A DNA stretch of 64,000 nucleotides. It comes from Oscillospiraceae bacterium. GTDB taxonomy: Bacteria > Bacillota > Clostridia > Oscillospirales > CAG-272. The stretch's first letter is position 1; the number at the start of each line of letters is the position of its first letter. The notes beneath the pieces are model-generated. The model did no database searches, was not told the DNA's origin, and was given only the letters and a program-made list of their open reading frames with translations. The translations under genes and the position numbers were made by a program. The stretch lies in the NCBI GenBank assembly GCA_015063305.1, contig SVUJ01000004.1, forward strand, positions 1 to 64,000, read 5' to 3'. Positions 48,514 to 58,668 of this stretch are shown piece by piece.

Positions 48514-49470
48514 ATGGACAAGGATTATATTTGTCAGGATTACGGCACACAGAGCGAGTGGACAAGAATAAAGGTGACAGTACCGCTTGCCCAGCTCGAC
48601 GAGCTGGTTGCCGTTATGAGTATGATAAACAATTATCTGCAGATAGAGGACTACAGCGATATAGACCTCAAGACCTGCTACGGCGATCTTATTGACGAGA
48701 GCATACTGAACGCGGACAAGACTATAGCCTCTGTATCGGTATACGTTCCCGCTGACGTGGGTGTTGCGGACAACCTTGCTTTTCTTAAGGAGCGACTTGC
48801 TACCTGCGGTATTGACGGAAAGATAGACATAAGCGGTGTTAATGAGGACGACTGGGCAAACTCCTGGAAGGCGTATTACAAGCCTATCAAGATAGGAGAA
48901 AAGATAGTTATAGTTCCCGCGTGGGAGAAGTACGATGCCGCAGAGGGAGAGATAATCGTTAAGATGGACCCCGGTATGGCGTTCGGAACGGGCTCTCACG
49001 AAACTACACGTCTTGTGATATCCTTGCTTGAGAAGTATATCGGCTCGGGTGAGCGTGTGCTTGACGTGGGTACGGGAAGCGGAATACTTGCTATCTGCGC
49101 TTCAAAGCTTGGCGCGGGACTTTGCCGAGCTTACGACATCGACCCTGTTGCCGTGAAGGTGGCGAGGGAGAATATCAAGGACAGCGGACAGACCAACATA
49201 AGTTGCGATCAGTCGGATCTTTTACGCCAGGTCAAGACAGATGACGGCGGATACGACGTAATATGCGCCAATATCGTTGCCGATATAATTATAAGAATGA
49301 CCCCCGACGTGGGCAGATATCTGAATGACGGCGGTGTTATCCTCGCTTCGGGTATTATAGACGAGCGCGCCGAGGACGTTGTTTCTTGCTTTGAATCAAA
49401 CGGATTTGAGATAGCCGAGCGTGTTACCGACAACGGTTGGTGCGCACTCGCGGTGAAAAAGAGAAAATGA
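48514..49470 (+). CDS. prmA: Ribosomal protein L11 methyltransferase
   Basis: 'DPGMAFGTGSHETTRLVISLLE', 'VLDVGTGSGILAICASKLGA', 'YDVICANIVADIII'. Confidence 0.95.
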   Translation: MDKDYICQDYGTQSEWTRIKVTVPLAQLDELVAVMSMINNYLQIEDYSDIDLKTCYGDLIDESILNADKTIASVSVYVPADVGVADNLAFLKERLATCGIDGKIDISGVNEDDWANSWKAYYKPIKIGEKIVIVPAWEKYDAAEGEIIVKMDPGMAFGTGSHETTRLVISLLEKYIGSGERVLDVGTGSGILAICASKLGAGLCRAYDIDPVAVKVARENIKDSGQTNISCDQSDLLRQVKTDDGGYDVICANIVADIIIRMTPDVGRYLNDGGVILASGIIDERAEDVVSCFESNGFEIAERVTDNGWCALAVKKRK

Positions 49471-49967
49471 AAAACAACGTAGTATTTATAGGTATGCCCG
49501 GCTGCGGGAAAAGCACTCTGGGTATAGTTGTTGCCAAGATGCTTTGTATGGACTTTCTTGACGTCGATCTGCTCATACAAAAAAGGATAGGAATGTCCTT
49601 GCAGGAGTATATAGACAGATACGGTGTTGACGCTTTTCTCCGCACCGAGGCTGACATCATACTCTCGCTTGATTGCGAAAACACACTTATATCAACGGGT
49701 GGCAGCGCGGTGCTCATAGAGAGCGCGGCACAGCATTTGTCAAATTTGGGCAGAGTGGTATATCTTCGTTTGCCTTACGAGGCTATCGAGAGGCGTGTTA
49801 CAAACCTTTCGCGCCGCGGAGTTGCTATGCGCGAGGGCGAGAGCCTGCGGGATATCTACGAATACCGCGCGCCGATATACGAAAAATATGCGTCGGTCAC
49901 GGTAGATCTTGAAAATAAGGATATTCAGTTGAATTGTCTTGCTCTTGCGGATATATTGAGAGCTTAG
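49467..49967 (+). CDS. aroK: Shikimate kinase
   Basis: 'NVVFIGMPGCGKSTLGIVVAKML', 'DVDLLIQKRIGMSLQEYIDRYG', 'ISTGGSAVL'; start overlaps the prmA stop. Confidence 0.88.
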   Translation: MKNNVVFIGMPGCGKSTLGIVVAKMLCMDFLDVDLLIQKRIGMSLQEYIDRYGVDAFLRTEADIILSLDCENTLISTGGSAVLIESAAQHLSNLGRVVYLRLPYEAIERRVTNLSRRGVAMREGESLRDIYEYRAPIYEKYASVTVDLENKDIQLNCLALADILRA

Positions 49968-50046
49968 ATTTTGGACGGGTTATTGACAAAGTATAACTAT
50001 AATGGTATAATTAAACGGTATTCAATATAAAGGAACGGTCACAGAT

Positions 50047-51441
50047 ATGAAAAGAGATTTTATAAAGTCGATCTATGAAGATCCCAAAGCCTACGAGGGT
50101 CGCGAGGTTGTCGTAGGAGGTTGGGTCAGAAATCTGCGTGACAGTAAGGCGTTCGGATTTATCGATCTTAACGACGGAAGCTGTTTTAAGTGCGTTCAGG
50201 TCGTTTTTGAACGCGAAAAGATCAACAATTACGATGAGATAGCTCATCAGAATATAGGAGCATCGCTTGTTATAAAGGGTACTGTAGAGCTTACCCCCGC
50301 TATGAAGCAGCCCTTTGAGATAAAGGCTACAGAGATTGCGGTGGAGGGAACTTCCACCCCCGAATATCCGCTCCAGCCTAAGCGCCACTCGGTAGAGTTC
50401 TTGCGTGAGCAGGCATATCTTCGTCCGAGAACTAATCTTTTCTCGGCGGCTTTCCGCGTGAGAAGTGAAGCGGCTTACGCTATCCACAAATTCTTCCACG
50501 ACCGCGGATTTGTTTACGTTCACACACCGATAATAACGGCGTCTGACTGTGAGGGCGCGGGCGAGATGTTCCGCGTTACCACGCTTGACGTGGCAGAGCC
50601 CCCTCGCACAGAGAACGGAGAGGTCGACTTCTCTCAGGACTTCTTTGGTAAGTCTGCAAACCTGACCGTTTCGGGTCAGCTTGAGGGTGAGACCTATGCT
50701 CTTGCTTACGGCAAGATATACACCTTTGGTCCTACCTTCCGTGCCGAGAACTCCAACACCGCAAGACACGCGGCTGAGTTCTGGATGATAGAGCCCGAGA
50801 TAGCTTTTGCTGACCTTGAGGACAATATGGAGCTTGCGTGGGATATGATAAAATTCATTATCCGTCACGTGCTTGAGAACTGCCGTCAGGAGATAGAATT
50901 CTTCAACAGCTTTGTTGAAAAGGGTCTTCTTGACCGTCTTAACACTCTTGCGAACAGCGAATACAAGAAGGTGACATATACCGAGGCTGTGGAGATACTC
51001 AAGAAGAGCGGCGCTGATTTCAAATATCCCGTTGAGTGGGGTATAGACCTTCAGACCGAGCACGAGAGATATCTTACCGAGCAGGTCTTCAAGTGCCCTG
51101 TGTTCGTTATAGACTACCCCAAGGAGATCAAGGCGTTCTATATGCGTCTTAACGACGACGGCAAGACCGTTGCGGCTATGGACCTTCTCGTTCCGGGTGT
51201 CGGAGAGATAATCGGCGGTTCGCAGCGTGAGGAGCGTATCGACGTTCTCACCGCGAGAATGGCAGAGTGCGGTCTTAGTGAAGAGGACTACTGGTGGTAT
51301 CTCAATCTTCGCCGCTTTGGCGGAACGAAGCACGCGGGATACGGACTTGGCTTTGAGCGCATAATCATGTATCTCACAGGCATATCGAATATAAGAGACG
51401 TTATACCTTACCCCAGAACGGTAGGAAACGCAGAATATTGA
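50047..51441 (+). CDS. asnS: Asparaginyl-tRNA synthetase
   Basis: '[24 protein letters not shown]', '[42 protein letters not shown]', '[28 protein letters not shown]'. Confidence 0.97.
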   Translation: MKRDFIKSIYEDPKAYEGREVVVGGWVRNLRDSKAFGFIDLNDGSCFKCVQVVFEREKINNYDEIAHQNIGASLVIKGTVELTPAMKQPFEIKATEIAVEGTSTPEYPLQPKRHSVEFLREQAYLRPRTNLFSAAFRVRSEAAYAIHKFFHDRGFVYVHTPIITASDCEGAGEMFRVTTLDVAEPPRTENGEVDFSQDFFGKSANLTVSGQLEGETYALAYGKIYTFGPTFRAENSNTARHAAEFWMIEPEIAFADLEDNMELAWDMIKFIIRHVLENCRQEIEFFNSFVEKGLLDRLNTLANSEYKKVTYTEAVEILKKSGADFKYPVEWGIDLQTEHERYLTEQVFKCPVFVIDYPKEIKAFYMRLNDDGKTVAAMDLLVPGVGEIIGGSQREERIDVLTARMAECGLSEEDYWWYLNLRRFGGTKHAGYGLGFERIIMYLTGISNIRDVIPYPRTVGNAEY

Positions 51442-51487
51442 TAGACGGGTGGAAAGAACCCCCGACAGAGATAAAATATTACAAAAA

Positions 51488-51528
51488 TCGACAGAGGTAT
51501 TGTTCCTCTGTCGATTTTGTGTTATAAT
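51488..51528 (+). promoter_or_regulatory. RAYT2 leader: hairpin with T run overlapping a putative promoter
   Basis: TCGACAGAGG/CCTCTGTCGA stem; TTGTTC 51500-51505 and TATAAT 51523-51528, 17-bp spacer; same layout as RAYT1. Confidence 0.6.
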
Positions 51529-51544
51529 GAGTTTGGTGATGAAA

Positions 51545-52060
51545 ATGGATAAGAAAAAAGAATTGCCGAACAGAAAAGATATCCGATTAAAGCAGTACGA
51601 TTATAGCTCCGCAGGGGCGTATTTTGTTACGATATGTACCGAAAGCAGACGTCAAATTTTATCTTACATTGTAGGGGGCGACGTCCTCGACGCCCCGAAG
51701 AACGTAGAATTATCGCCATACGGAGAAATAGCAGAGAAATATATAAATCAATTAAATGATTTTTATGATGATGTCAAGATTGACAGATATGTAATTATGC
51801 CGAACCATATTCATATTATGTTGTTTGTGTCGGGGAACGGGGCGTCGAGGACGTCGCCCCCTACAAGGCAACACTCGGCGGTGTCGCAATTTGTTTCTAC
51901 GTTTAAAAGGTTTTGTAATAAAGAGTACGGAAAGAACATTTGGCAACGAAATTTTTACGACCACATTATCCGAAACCGAGAAGATTATGAAGAACATATA
52001 AAATACATTTACGAAAATCCAATGAAGTGGTACTATGACGAACTATACTCAGAAGAATAA
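51545..52060 (+). CDS. REP-associated tyrosine transposase (RAYT, Y1_Tnp family), copy 2
   Basis: 'LPNRKDIRLKQYDYSSAGAYFVTICTESRR', 'MPNHIHIMLF', 'YDHIIRNREDYEEHIKYIYENPMKW'. Confidence 0.93.
   Translation: MDKKKELPNRKDIRLKQYDYSSAGAYFVTICTESRRQILSYIVGGDVLDAPKNVELSPYGEIAEKYINQLNDFYDDVKIDRYVIMPNHIHIMLFVSGNGASRTSPPTRQHSAVSQFVSTFKRFCNKEYGKNIWQRNFYDHIIRNREDYEEHIKYIYENPMKWYYDELYSEE
51669..51866. repeat. 29-nt perfect inverted repeat of REP-like palindromes inside RAYT2
   Basis: TTGTAGGGGGCGACGTCCTCGACGCCCCG (51669-51697) and its exact reverse complement (51838-51866). Confidence 0.95.
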
Positions 52061-52078
52061 GATCACAAAGGAGAAACT

Positions 52079-52477
52079 ATGACAGACGTACAAATAGCTT
52101 TGCTTATCGTTGGTATTTTGATCGGGGCAATACTTGTAGTGATAATACCTAAAAGTATTGTTATTTTTAGAGAAAGAAACGGGAAATATTCTGTCGATGG
52201 CGACAAAAGAAGAGAGCTTGAGGACGAGCAGCTGAATGCCGAGCCTGAGGTAATTACGGTACACGCCGAGGTAATTGATATGGAATGCGGTGTGAAAGTC
52301 TTTGGTACTAAGCTTCCGCGGACGGTAAAATATTTTATTATCAAATTCAAAAAAGACGACCAAGATATCTTGAGTATTGATGTTCCCGAGGATTGTTACG
52401 ACGGATTTGAGGTTGGACTTTCGGGTGAGCTTACCTTGGTAGACGGTCAACTTAATAGCTTTGTGCCGGATAATTGA
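52079..52477 (+). CDS. Hypothetical membrane-anchored protein (DUF2500-like)
   Basis: N-terminal TM; beta-rich 'VITVHAEVIDMECGVKV...YFIIKFKKDDQDILSIDVPEDCYDGFEVGLSGELTL'. Confidence 0.65.
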   Translation: MTDVQIALLIVGILIGAILVVIIPKSIVIFRERNGKYSVDGDKRRELEDEQLNAEPEVITVHAEVIDMECGVKVFGTKLPRTVKYFIIKFKKDDQDILSIDVPEDCYDGFEVGLSGELTLVDGQLNSFVPDN

Positions 52478-52511
52478 TAACGTTTACATTTTGATAAAAG
52501 GAAGTTGAGAA

Positions 52512-52862
52512 ATGAAAAAGTTTTTGGCGGTTTGTTTGGTCTTAGCCTGCTTGTTCTCCTTCGTTGCCTGTAAGGACAAGAACGAGGAGCAAGAGCTTGA
52601 TACCACTAACCCATATTTTACGGGCAAGGTCATTGAGCTGGGAGAGGGCAGGTGTCTTATTGAGGTAACTCACACGGGAAGCGGCTGCTTCTTTGTTGGT
52701 GAACAGCTCTTCGTTAATACGAGTATCTCGGACTGTCCTGAATATAAGCTCGGAGATCATCTGAGAGTGTCCTTTGACGGAAAGGTAGCGCTATCCTATC
52801 CCGCTCAGGTGCTGGGCGTATTTTCTATCCTTAAAGCCGATAGCGAGGGAAATCCTATTTGA
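52512..52862 (+). CDS. Small hypothetical lipoprotein
   Basis: 'MKKFLAVCLVLACLFSFVACKDKNEE' lipobox; AGGAAG RBS. Confidence 0.75.
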   Translation: MKKFLAVCLVLACLFSFVACKDKNEEQELDTTNPYFTGKVIELGEGRCLIEVTHTGSGCFFVGEQLFVNTSISDCPEYKLGDHLRVSFDGKVALSYPAQVLGVFSILKADSEGNPI

Positions 52863-52986
52863 ATGATACATAAAGATCTCGCCGATGTGTTATTAGCACA
52901 AAACTCGCAAAATAAAACGTTCCCACAAACCAAGTCAAAACGGTTTGTGGGAACTTTATTTTATAGTTAAAGAAACGGATCATGCC

Positions 52987-53107
52987 AAGCCTTCTCCAGT
53001 GGGAGAAGGTGGCAGCCGAAGGCTGACGGATGAGGTGTCCTTAATGCAAGGTTACTCCTCATCCACCGCTGATGCGGTCCCCCTTCTCCCACAGGAGAAG
53101 GCTTTTT
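52987..53107 (-). repeat. Repeat family A, second full-length copy, opposite orientation to 17655-17776
   Basis: AAGCCTTCTCCAGTGGGAGAAGGTGGCAGCCGAAGGCTGACGGATGAGG...CCTTCTCCCACAGGAGAAGGCTTTTT. Confidence 0.87.
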
Positions 53108-53158
53108 ATCTACTCTGTTTTTTCAAATTATCTGTTAACAAGAAAGTTATCGTGTTTT

Positions 53159-53629
53159 TTACTGTATCATATTTTCTGTATTTATCACCTTTATGCCCTG
53201 ACCTCTTGCGTAGGAGCAGGTATAGGCGGTGCCGCCCGACTCGGAGGTACAATAGGTAAGGCAAAAATCAGAGCCGTTTACAAGGCGTCTGTTGCGCTCG
53301 TGCATACAGGTTGAGGTGTACTTATCAGACACGTATTCTACGCTGTCCGCCCTTGAGGCGATATATGCGTATATCTCTTTGTTTCTCGGGTTCCAGGCGT
53401 TTGTCTGGTCGCGGCAGGGGAGTATCAGCTCGAGCCTTAAAAAGTTGTATTTCTCCTTCTTTTCAAGCACCTTGAGCTCAGCCAAGGTGTCAAAGCCAAG
53501 CGCTCCGCCGCCTCTGAAAACGGTAACTCCTTTGGATATGAGCTTTTCTATCTCTCTATCAATAATATCGGGTAGCTGCGCCATATGATAGGGCGCTATG
53601 CTTCTATGTCCTGTAAAACAGCAGATCAT
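53159..53629 (-). CDS. SLOG/DUF1273-like Rossmann protein, paralogue 2
   Basis: 'MICCFTGHRSIAPYHM', 'VFRGGGALGFDTLAELKVLE', 'RNRRLVNGSDFCLTYCTSESGGTAYTCSYARGQGIKVINT'. Confidence 0.83.
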   Translation of the reverse strand: MICCFTGHRSIAPYHMAQLPDIIDREIEKLISKGVTVFRGGGALGFDTLAELKVLEKKEKYNFLRLELILPCRDQTNAWNPRNKEIYAYIASRADSVEYVSDKYTSTCMHERNRRLVNGSDFCLTYCTSESGGTAYTCSYARGQGIKVINTENMIQ

Positions 53630-53788
53630 CTTTTTCTCTTTTCGAAATGTATTTTATGTAATTATAGCATAAATTTCCTCAAAATGGAAGAGCAAAAAAA
53701 TATTTTTTCATTTTTTGTACAGGCATAAACAGAGATATATGATTATAGACTTGTGATGAGGAAATATTTTTTATTCGGAGGACAAAAA

Positions 53789-55093
53789 ATGAGAAAGAAT
53801 ATACTTTTTTCCTTCTGCTTTCTTATAATGATCATAATCGGCACGTCAACGGCGGCGCTTGCCGCGTCGGCGGCAGAGGGAGAGGTGATGCTATCCCCGG
53901 GACTTCAGGTGATAGCCGAGGAGAGCAGTATGGCTATGTCGGGTATAAAGGGAAACAAGATAAGCTTTGATTCCGACGATTTTGCAAGGGCGATGAACAT
54001 CTCAAAGTTCAGCAGTATCACGGTGACCGAAGTGCCGCCCGTGACTGACGGAGAGCTGCTGGTCGGCTCGACTGTGGTAAACCGCGGTCAGACTATAAGC
54101 GCGGCAAATCTGTCGCTTATGAGCTATAATGCAAAGTCGCAGGATATCGCCTCGTCATATTTCAGATTTAAGATAGGCGATTCGGCGTATGATATCAAAT
54201 GCGACCTTTATATGCTTGACAAGGAAAATCACGCCCCCACACTGAATATGACACCCACTCTGGCGCTTGAGGTAAGCACACACAGAAACGTTAGCTTTTA
54301 CGGTACGCTTGGAGCATACGACCCCGACGGAGATGAAACTATTATAGAGGTGGTGTCCTATCCCTCGAACGGAGTGCTCGTTATCACCGATCGCTATAGC
54401 GGAGAATATACCTACATACCCACGCAAAACTATACGGGCAAGGATTCCTTTACATACGTTGCGCGTGACAAATACGGCAATTACAGCGCATCAAAGACGG
54501 TAAATCTGAGTGTAAATAAGCCTACCACATCTGTGGTCTATACAGATATGAGTGACTCTCCGCTTTACAACGCGGCGCTGACTATGACAGAGGCGGGAAT
54601 AATGAGCGGAACTCAGGTGGGGGAGAGTTCTTATTTCTATCCCACAAGGACTGTCAGCCGCGCGGAATTTTTGGTGATGGCGATGAATACCATAGGAATA
54701 AAGGATATCCCCGATGCCTCAAGCACCGTATTTTATGACGATGCGGATATCCCCGGCTACACAAAGGGATACGTGTCGACGGCATACGAGCTTGGATATA
54801 TAAAGGGAGAGTACGTAGACGGAAAGCTTTGCTTCTCACCGAACGACCCGATAACTCGCGCCGAGGCTGCGGTTATAGTTTGCGCTATGATAGACGCGGC
54901 AACGCCTACCGTTACCCCCGTATTTAACGACTCGAGCGAAATACCCGCATTCGCTAAGAGCGCGGTCTGCTCTCTGAGCTATATGGGAATACTTAGCGAA
55001 CAGGACGGAAATATATCCGCCAACGCCGAGCTCACCAGAGGCGAGGCGGCGCAGATACTCTCTCTTGTGATGCAGACGGTGGAAAATAAATAA
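53789..55093 (+). CDS. Secreted protein with Ig/cadherin-like repeat and S-layer homology (SLH) domains
   Basis: Signal peptide; 'GAYDPDGDETIIEVVSYPSNGVLVITDRYSGEYTYIPTQNYTGKDSFTYVARDKYGN'; SLH-like 'MTEAGIMSGTQVG..FYPTRTVSRAEFLVMAMNTIGI' and 'FSPNDPITRAEAAVIVCAMI'. Confidence 0.87.
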   Translation: MRKNILFSFCFLIMIIIGTSTAALAASAAEGEVMLSPGLQVIAEESSMAMSGIKGNKISFDSDDFARAMNISKFSSITVTEVPPVTDGELLVGSTVVNRGQTISAANLSLMSYNAKSQDIASSYFRFKIGDSAYDIKCDLYMLDKENHAPTLNMTPTLALEVSTHRNVSFYGTLGAYDPDGDETIIEVVSYPSNGVLVITDRYSGEYTYIPTQNYTGKDSFTYVARDKYGNYSASKTVNLSVNKPTTSVVYTDMSDSPLYNAALTMTEAGIMSGTQVGESSYFYPTRTVSRAEFLVMAMNTIGIKDIPDASSTVFYDDADIPGYTKGYVSTAYELGYIKGEYVDGKLCFSPNDPITRAEAAVIVCAMIDAATPTVTPVFNDSSEIPAFAKSAVCSLSYMGILSEQDGNISANAELTRGEAAQILSLVMQTVENK

Positions 55094-55175
55094 AGTTTAT
55101 TTTCAATAGTTCTTGTAATATCCTCCCGCGAATGATATAATAAATAATGTATTATATTTTCGCGGGAGGTAGGTC

Positions 55176-56138
55176 TTGATATTCGTTGCCCAAGGTGAGC
55201 ATGACGGCTTGAGTGTCCTTCAGATATTGCGTAACACCCTCGGTCTTTCGGGCGGTATGATAAAGCATATAAAATTTCTTGACGACGGAATAATGCTCAA
55301 CGGCAGCAGGGTTACGGTGAGGGCTGTTGTACGAGAGGGGGATATCCTCTCGGTAAATACCTCGGATAACCACGCTGAAAATACGATTGAGGGGTATGAT
55401 ATTCCCCTCAGAATAGTTTACGAGGACGGGGATATCGTTATACCGGACAAGTCCGCGAATATGCCCACGCATCCCTCGCACGGACACTATGACGATACCG
55501 TGGCAAACGCCCTTGCTTTCAGATACAGGAATGCGGGTGAGCCCTATGTTTTCCGTCCGATAAACCGTCTTGACAGAGATACCACGGGGCTTCTGATAAT
55601 AGCGAGAAACCGTATCGCGGCGGCAAGACTTGCGGCGAGTATGAGTGAGCGCAGAATAAAAAAGGAATATATCGCGATCCTTGACGGCGTTCTTAAGGAC
55701 GACGCGGGGGTAATTGAGACATATATGCGCCGAACGCGCGAGAGCATTATAGTCAGAGAGGTATGCGGCAGGGAAGACGGAGCTGACTATGCGCTGACTC
55801 GCTACGAGGTCCTTCTGCGTTCGGATAAGAATACTGTTGTACGCGCTCAGCCTGTTACGGGGAGGACACATCAGCTAAGAGTCCATTTTGCGCATCTTGG
55901 GTGTCCGCTCGTCGGGGACGAGCTTTACGGCTCTGCAAGTGAGGATATATGCCGCCACGCGCTCCACGCGGCGTACATATCTTTCCCGCATCCGAGCACG
56001 GGTACGCAGATGTCGTTTCATGCCCCGCTCCACTCGGATATGAGGGATCTTATGAAAAAACTGTTTTCCGAAGAGGTTCTGAAAAATGAATTTGAAAAAG
56101 AGATCCGAGAACTCGGATTTGAGAATAGAAAAGAATAA
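55176..56138 (+). CDS. RluA-family pseudouridine synthase (TTG start)
   Basis: 'RPINRLDRDTTGLLIIARNRIAAARLAASM', 'VTGRTHQLRVHFAHLGCPLVGDELYG'; GGGAGGT RBS. Confidence 0.92.
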   Translation: MIFVAQGEHDGLSVLQILRNTLGLSGGMIKHIKFLDDGIMLNGSRVTVRAVVREGDILSVNTSDNHAENTIEGYDIPLRIVYEDGDIVIPDKSANMPTHPSHGHYDDTVANALAFRYRNAGEPYVFRPINRLDRDTTGLLIIARNRIAAARLAASMSERRIKKEYIAILDGVLKDDAGVIETYMRRTRESIIVREVCGREDGADYALTRYEVLLRSDKNTVVRAQPVTGRTHQLRVHFAHLGCPLVGDELYGSASEDICRHALHAAYISFPHPSTGTQMSFHAPLHSDMRDLMKKLFSEEVLKNEFEKEIRELGFENRKE

Positions 56139-57222
56139 AGGCAAAAAAAGATTACCAAAGTTCACGATAGCGCTGTATATTCTGGCGGCGATATCGGCAG
56201 TGCTTTACGTTATATTTCTTTGCAGCGAGGCTTTTTCCGACTTTTTTAACCGATATATAGCCTCGGTCCTGCGCGCAGTTCTGGCGTATCTTACTGGGTG
56301 GATACCCTTCTCGCTTGCCGAGATGTTTGTTATATTGGTGCCCCTTATAATTGTGGCACTTGTGATATATGCCAACAGGCGCTATGCTGACAGTTGGCGT
56401 GACGTATTTGTTTTTTGCGGAATAATTCTTTCCTTTGCGGGGCTTTTTTTCAGTCTTTTCACATTTGGCTTTGCCTCTGCCTACAGAGGAACGAGACTTA
56501 ACGAAAAGCTTGGGATCGACAGAAGCGACGTTTCTGCCGAGGAGCTTTACGAAACGGCAGTTATATTAGCCGAGAACGTAAACAGAGAGGCAGCCTCGGT
56601 GGCATTCCGAGAGGGCGGATTTTCGGTGATGCCCTATAGCTATTACGATATGAATGACAAGCTCATAGAGGCTTATGATATAGCTTGTGACAAGTATAGC
56701 TTCGTGCAAAGGCTTGACAGCAAACTCAAGCCCGTTATGCTCAGCGAGCTTATGTCCTATACGCATATAACCGGTGTTTACTCCTTCTTTACGGGAGAGG
56801 CGAATATAAACGTGGCATTTCCCGATTACACTATCCCCTACACGGCGGCTCACGAGTTTGCGCATCAGAGGGGAATAGCGAGAGAGGACGAAGCTAACTT
56901 TATGGCGTTTCTGGTCTGCATTGAGTCTGAGGACGCCTATATACGTTACTGTGGATATCTCAATCTTTACGAGTACGTAGCGTCGGCGCTCTATTCGGCG
57001 GATCAGCAGCTCTACCGAGAGGCAAGCGCCAAGCTGAATACCGAAGTCAAGTACGAGATGAGCGCATACTCCGAGTTCTACGAAAAATACCGCCACTCTG
57101 TTGCTGCCGACGTTTCGGGAGCCGTTAACAATACCTTTTTGACCATTCAGGGAACTGAGGGAACTAAAAGCTACGGTATGGTAGTCGATCTTGCGGTGGC
57201 GTATTATAAAAGTGTGCGCTGA
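56086..57222 (+). CDS. DUF3810-like membrane zinc-metallopeptidase-like protein
   Basis: N-terminal TMs; 'YTAAHEFAHQRGIAREDEANFMAFLVCIES'; start overlaps the RluA-family gene. Confidence 0.8.
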   Translation: MNLKKRSENSDLRIEKNKGKKRLPKFTIALYILAAISAVLYVIFLCSEAFSDFFNRYIASVLRAVLAYLTGWIPFSLAEMFVILVPLIIVALVIYANRRYADSWRDVFVFCGIILSFAGLFFSLFTFGFASAYRGTRLNEKLGIDRSDVSAEELYETAVILAENVNREAASVAFREGGFSVMPYSYYDMNDKLIEAYDIACDKYSFVQRLDSKLKPVMLSELMSYTHITGVYSFFTGEANINVAFPDYTIPYTAAHEFAHQRGIAREDEANFMAFLVCIESEDAYIRYCGYLNLYEYVASALYSADQQLYREASAKLNTEVKYEMSAYSEFYEKYRHSVAADVSGAVNNTFLTIQGTEGTKSYGMVVDLAVAYYKSVR

Positions 57223-57357
57223 TATATGTCGTTTTTTGTTTTTTTGAATATAATATTATAGCAGACTATTTATTTTTTGCTCGGTTTATGTTAAAATAAA
57301 GTAGATGGTTTAAATTATAACTCTTTTTAGTCTATAATGACCTTTGGGAGCTGAAAT

Positions 57358-58620
57358 ATGAAGAAGATCATAGTTCGGGGCGGAAATCCTCTTAACGGTG
57401 ACGTTTATATCTCGGGAATGAAGAATGCCGCTCTGCCGATAATTTTTGCATGTATACTTAACAGGGGAAAAAACGTGCTTTATAACGTCCCCGATGTCAG
57501 CGATATCGACCTCTCACTTGAAATACTCGAATCCCTTGGGGCAAAGCACCGTCGCCTTGCTGACGGAGCGCTTGAGCTTGACACCGAGGGGGTAAGATCC
57601 GAGACTGCGCCGTATGAGTTCGTCAGTAAGATGAGGGGCTCTACATATCTGATAGGTGCTATGCTCGGAAGATTCGGAGAGGCAAGAGTGGGACTTCCCG
57701 GCGGATGCGATTTCGGTGACAGACCGATAGACCAGCACGTCAAGGGATTTGGCGCACTCGGAGCTAAGGTGTCCTTTGAGGACGGAAGTCTGAGGGCTGA
57801 CGCGGGGAACGGTCTTCGCGGAAATTCGATATATCTTGACATAGCCTCGGTCGGCGCTACCGCCAATATGATGATAGCGGGAGTACTCGCCAATGGACTT
57901 ACCGTAGTAATGAACGCCGCGCGTGAGCCGCATATAGTTGATCTTGCGAACTTCCTTAACATGTGCGGAGCGGATATAAGGGGAGCGGGAACGAATACAG
58001 TTAAGATACGCGGTGTGGGTGGACTTCACCCTTGTACGTATACGATATCTCCCGATATGATAGAGGCGGGTACGTTTATGGTTGCTGCGGCAACGGCGGG
58101 TGGAAGTGTGAACGTGAGAAATATTATCCCCGAGCATCTGGACACCATAACCGCAAAGCTCAGGGAAACGGGGATATCGGTTGATGTCTTTGACGATTAC
58201 GTTACCGTTAGCTCGGATAAGAGATTCAGAGGTGTTACGATAAAGACCTGGCCTTATCCCGGCTTTGCCACCGATATGCACCCTCAGTTCAGCGCTATGC
58301 TTTGCTACGCCTCGGGAGTAAGTACCATAAGCGACGTTATATTTGATGGGCGCTTTAAATACGTAAATGAGCTTAAGAAGATGGGAGCTGATATATCGGT
58401 TTCGGGATATACCGCAAGTATAATGGGCGGTCTTCCGATGAGGGGCGCTGCGATGCACGCGACCGACCTGCGCGCGGGTGCGGCACTCGTGATAGCGGCA
58501 CTTGCCGCCAAGGGTGTATCCGAGATAAGCGGAGTTGAGTATATCGAAAGAGGATACTCCGAGCTTGACAAAAAGCTCCGAGCCCTTGGCGTGGATATAG
58601 AGATAGTTTCACTTGATTGA
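57358..58620 (+). CDS. murA: UDP-N-acetylglucosamine 1-carboxyvinyltransferase
   Basis: 'VRGGNPLNGDVYISGMKNAALPIIFA', 'GLPGGCDFGDRPIDQHVKGFGALGA', 'DLRAGAALVIAALAAKG'. Confidence 0.95.
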   Translation: MKKIIVRGGNPLNGDVYISGMKNAALPIIFACILNRGKNVLYNVPDVSDIDLSLEILESLGAKHRRLADGALELDTEGVRSETAPYEFVSKMRGSTYLIGAMLGRFGEARVGLPGGCDFGDRPIDQHVKGFGALGAKVSFEDGSLRADAGNGLRGNSIYLDIASVGATANMMIAGVLANGLTVVMNAAREPHIVDLANFLNMCGADIRGAGTNTVKIRGVGGLHPCTYTISPDMIEAGTFMVAAATAGGSVNVRNIIPEHLDTITAKLRETGISVDVFDDYVTVSSDKRFRGVTIKTWPYPGFATDMHPQFSAMLCYASGVSTISDVIFDGRFKYVNELKKMGADISVSGYTASIMGGLPMRGAAMHATDLRAGAALVIAALAAKGVSEISGVEYIERGYSELDKKLRALGVDIEIVSLD

Positions 58621-58668
58621 TTATTAATAAGCAAAACGGGAAGGTAGAGTTCTACCTTCCCGTTTTAT

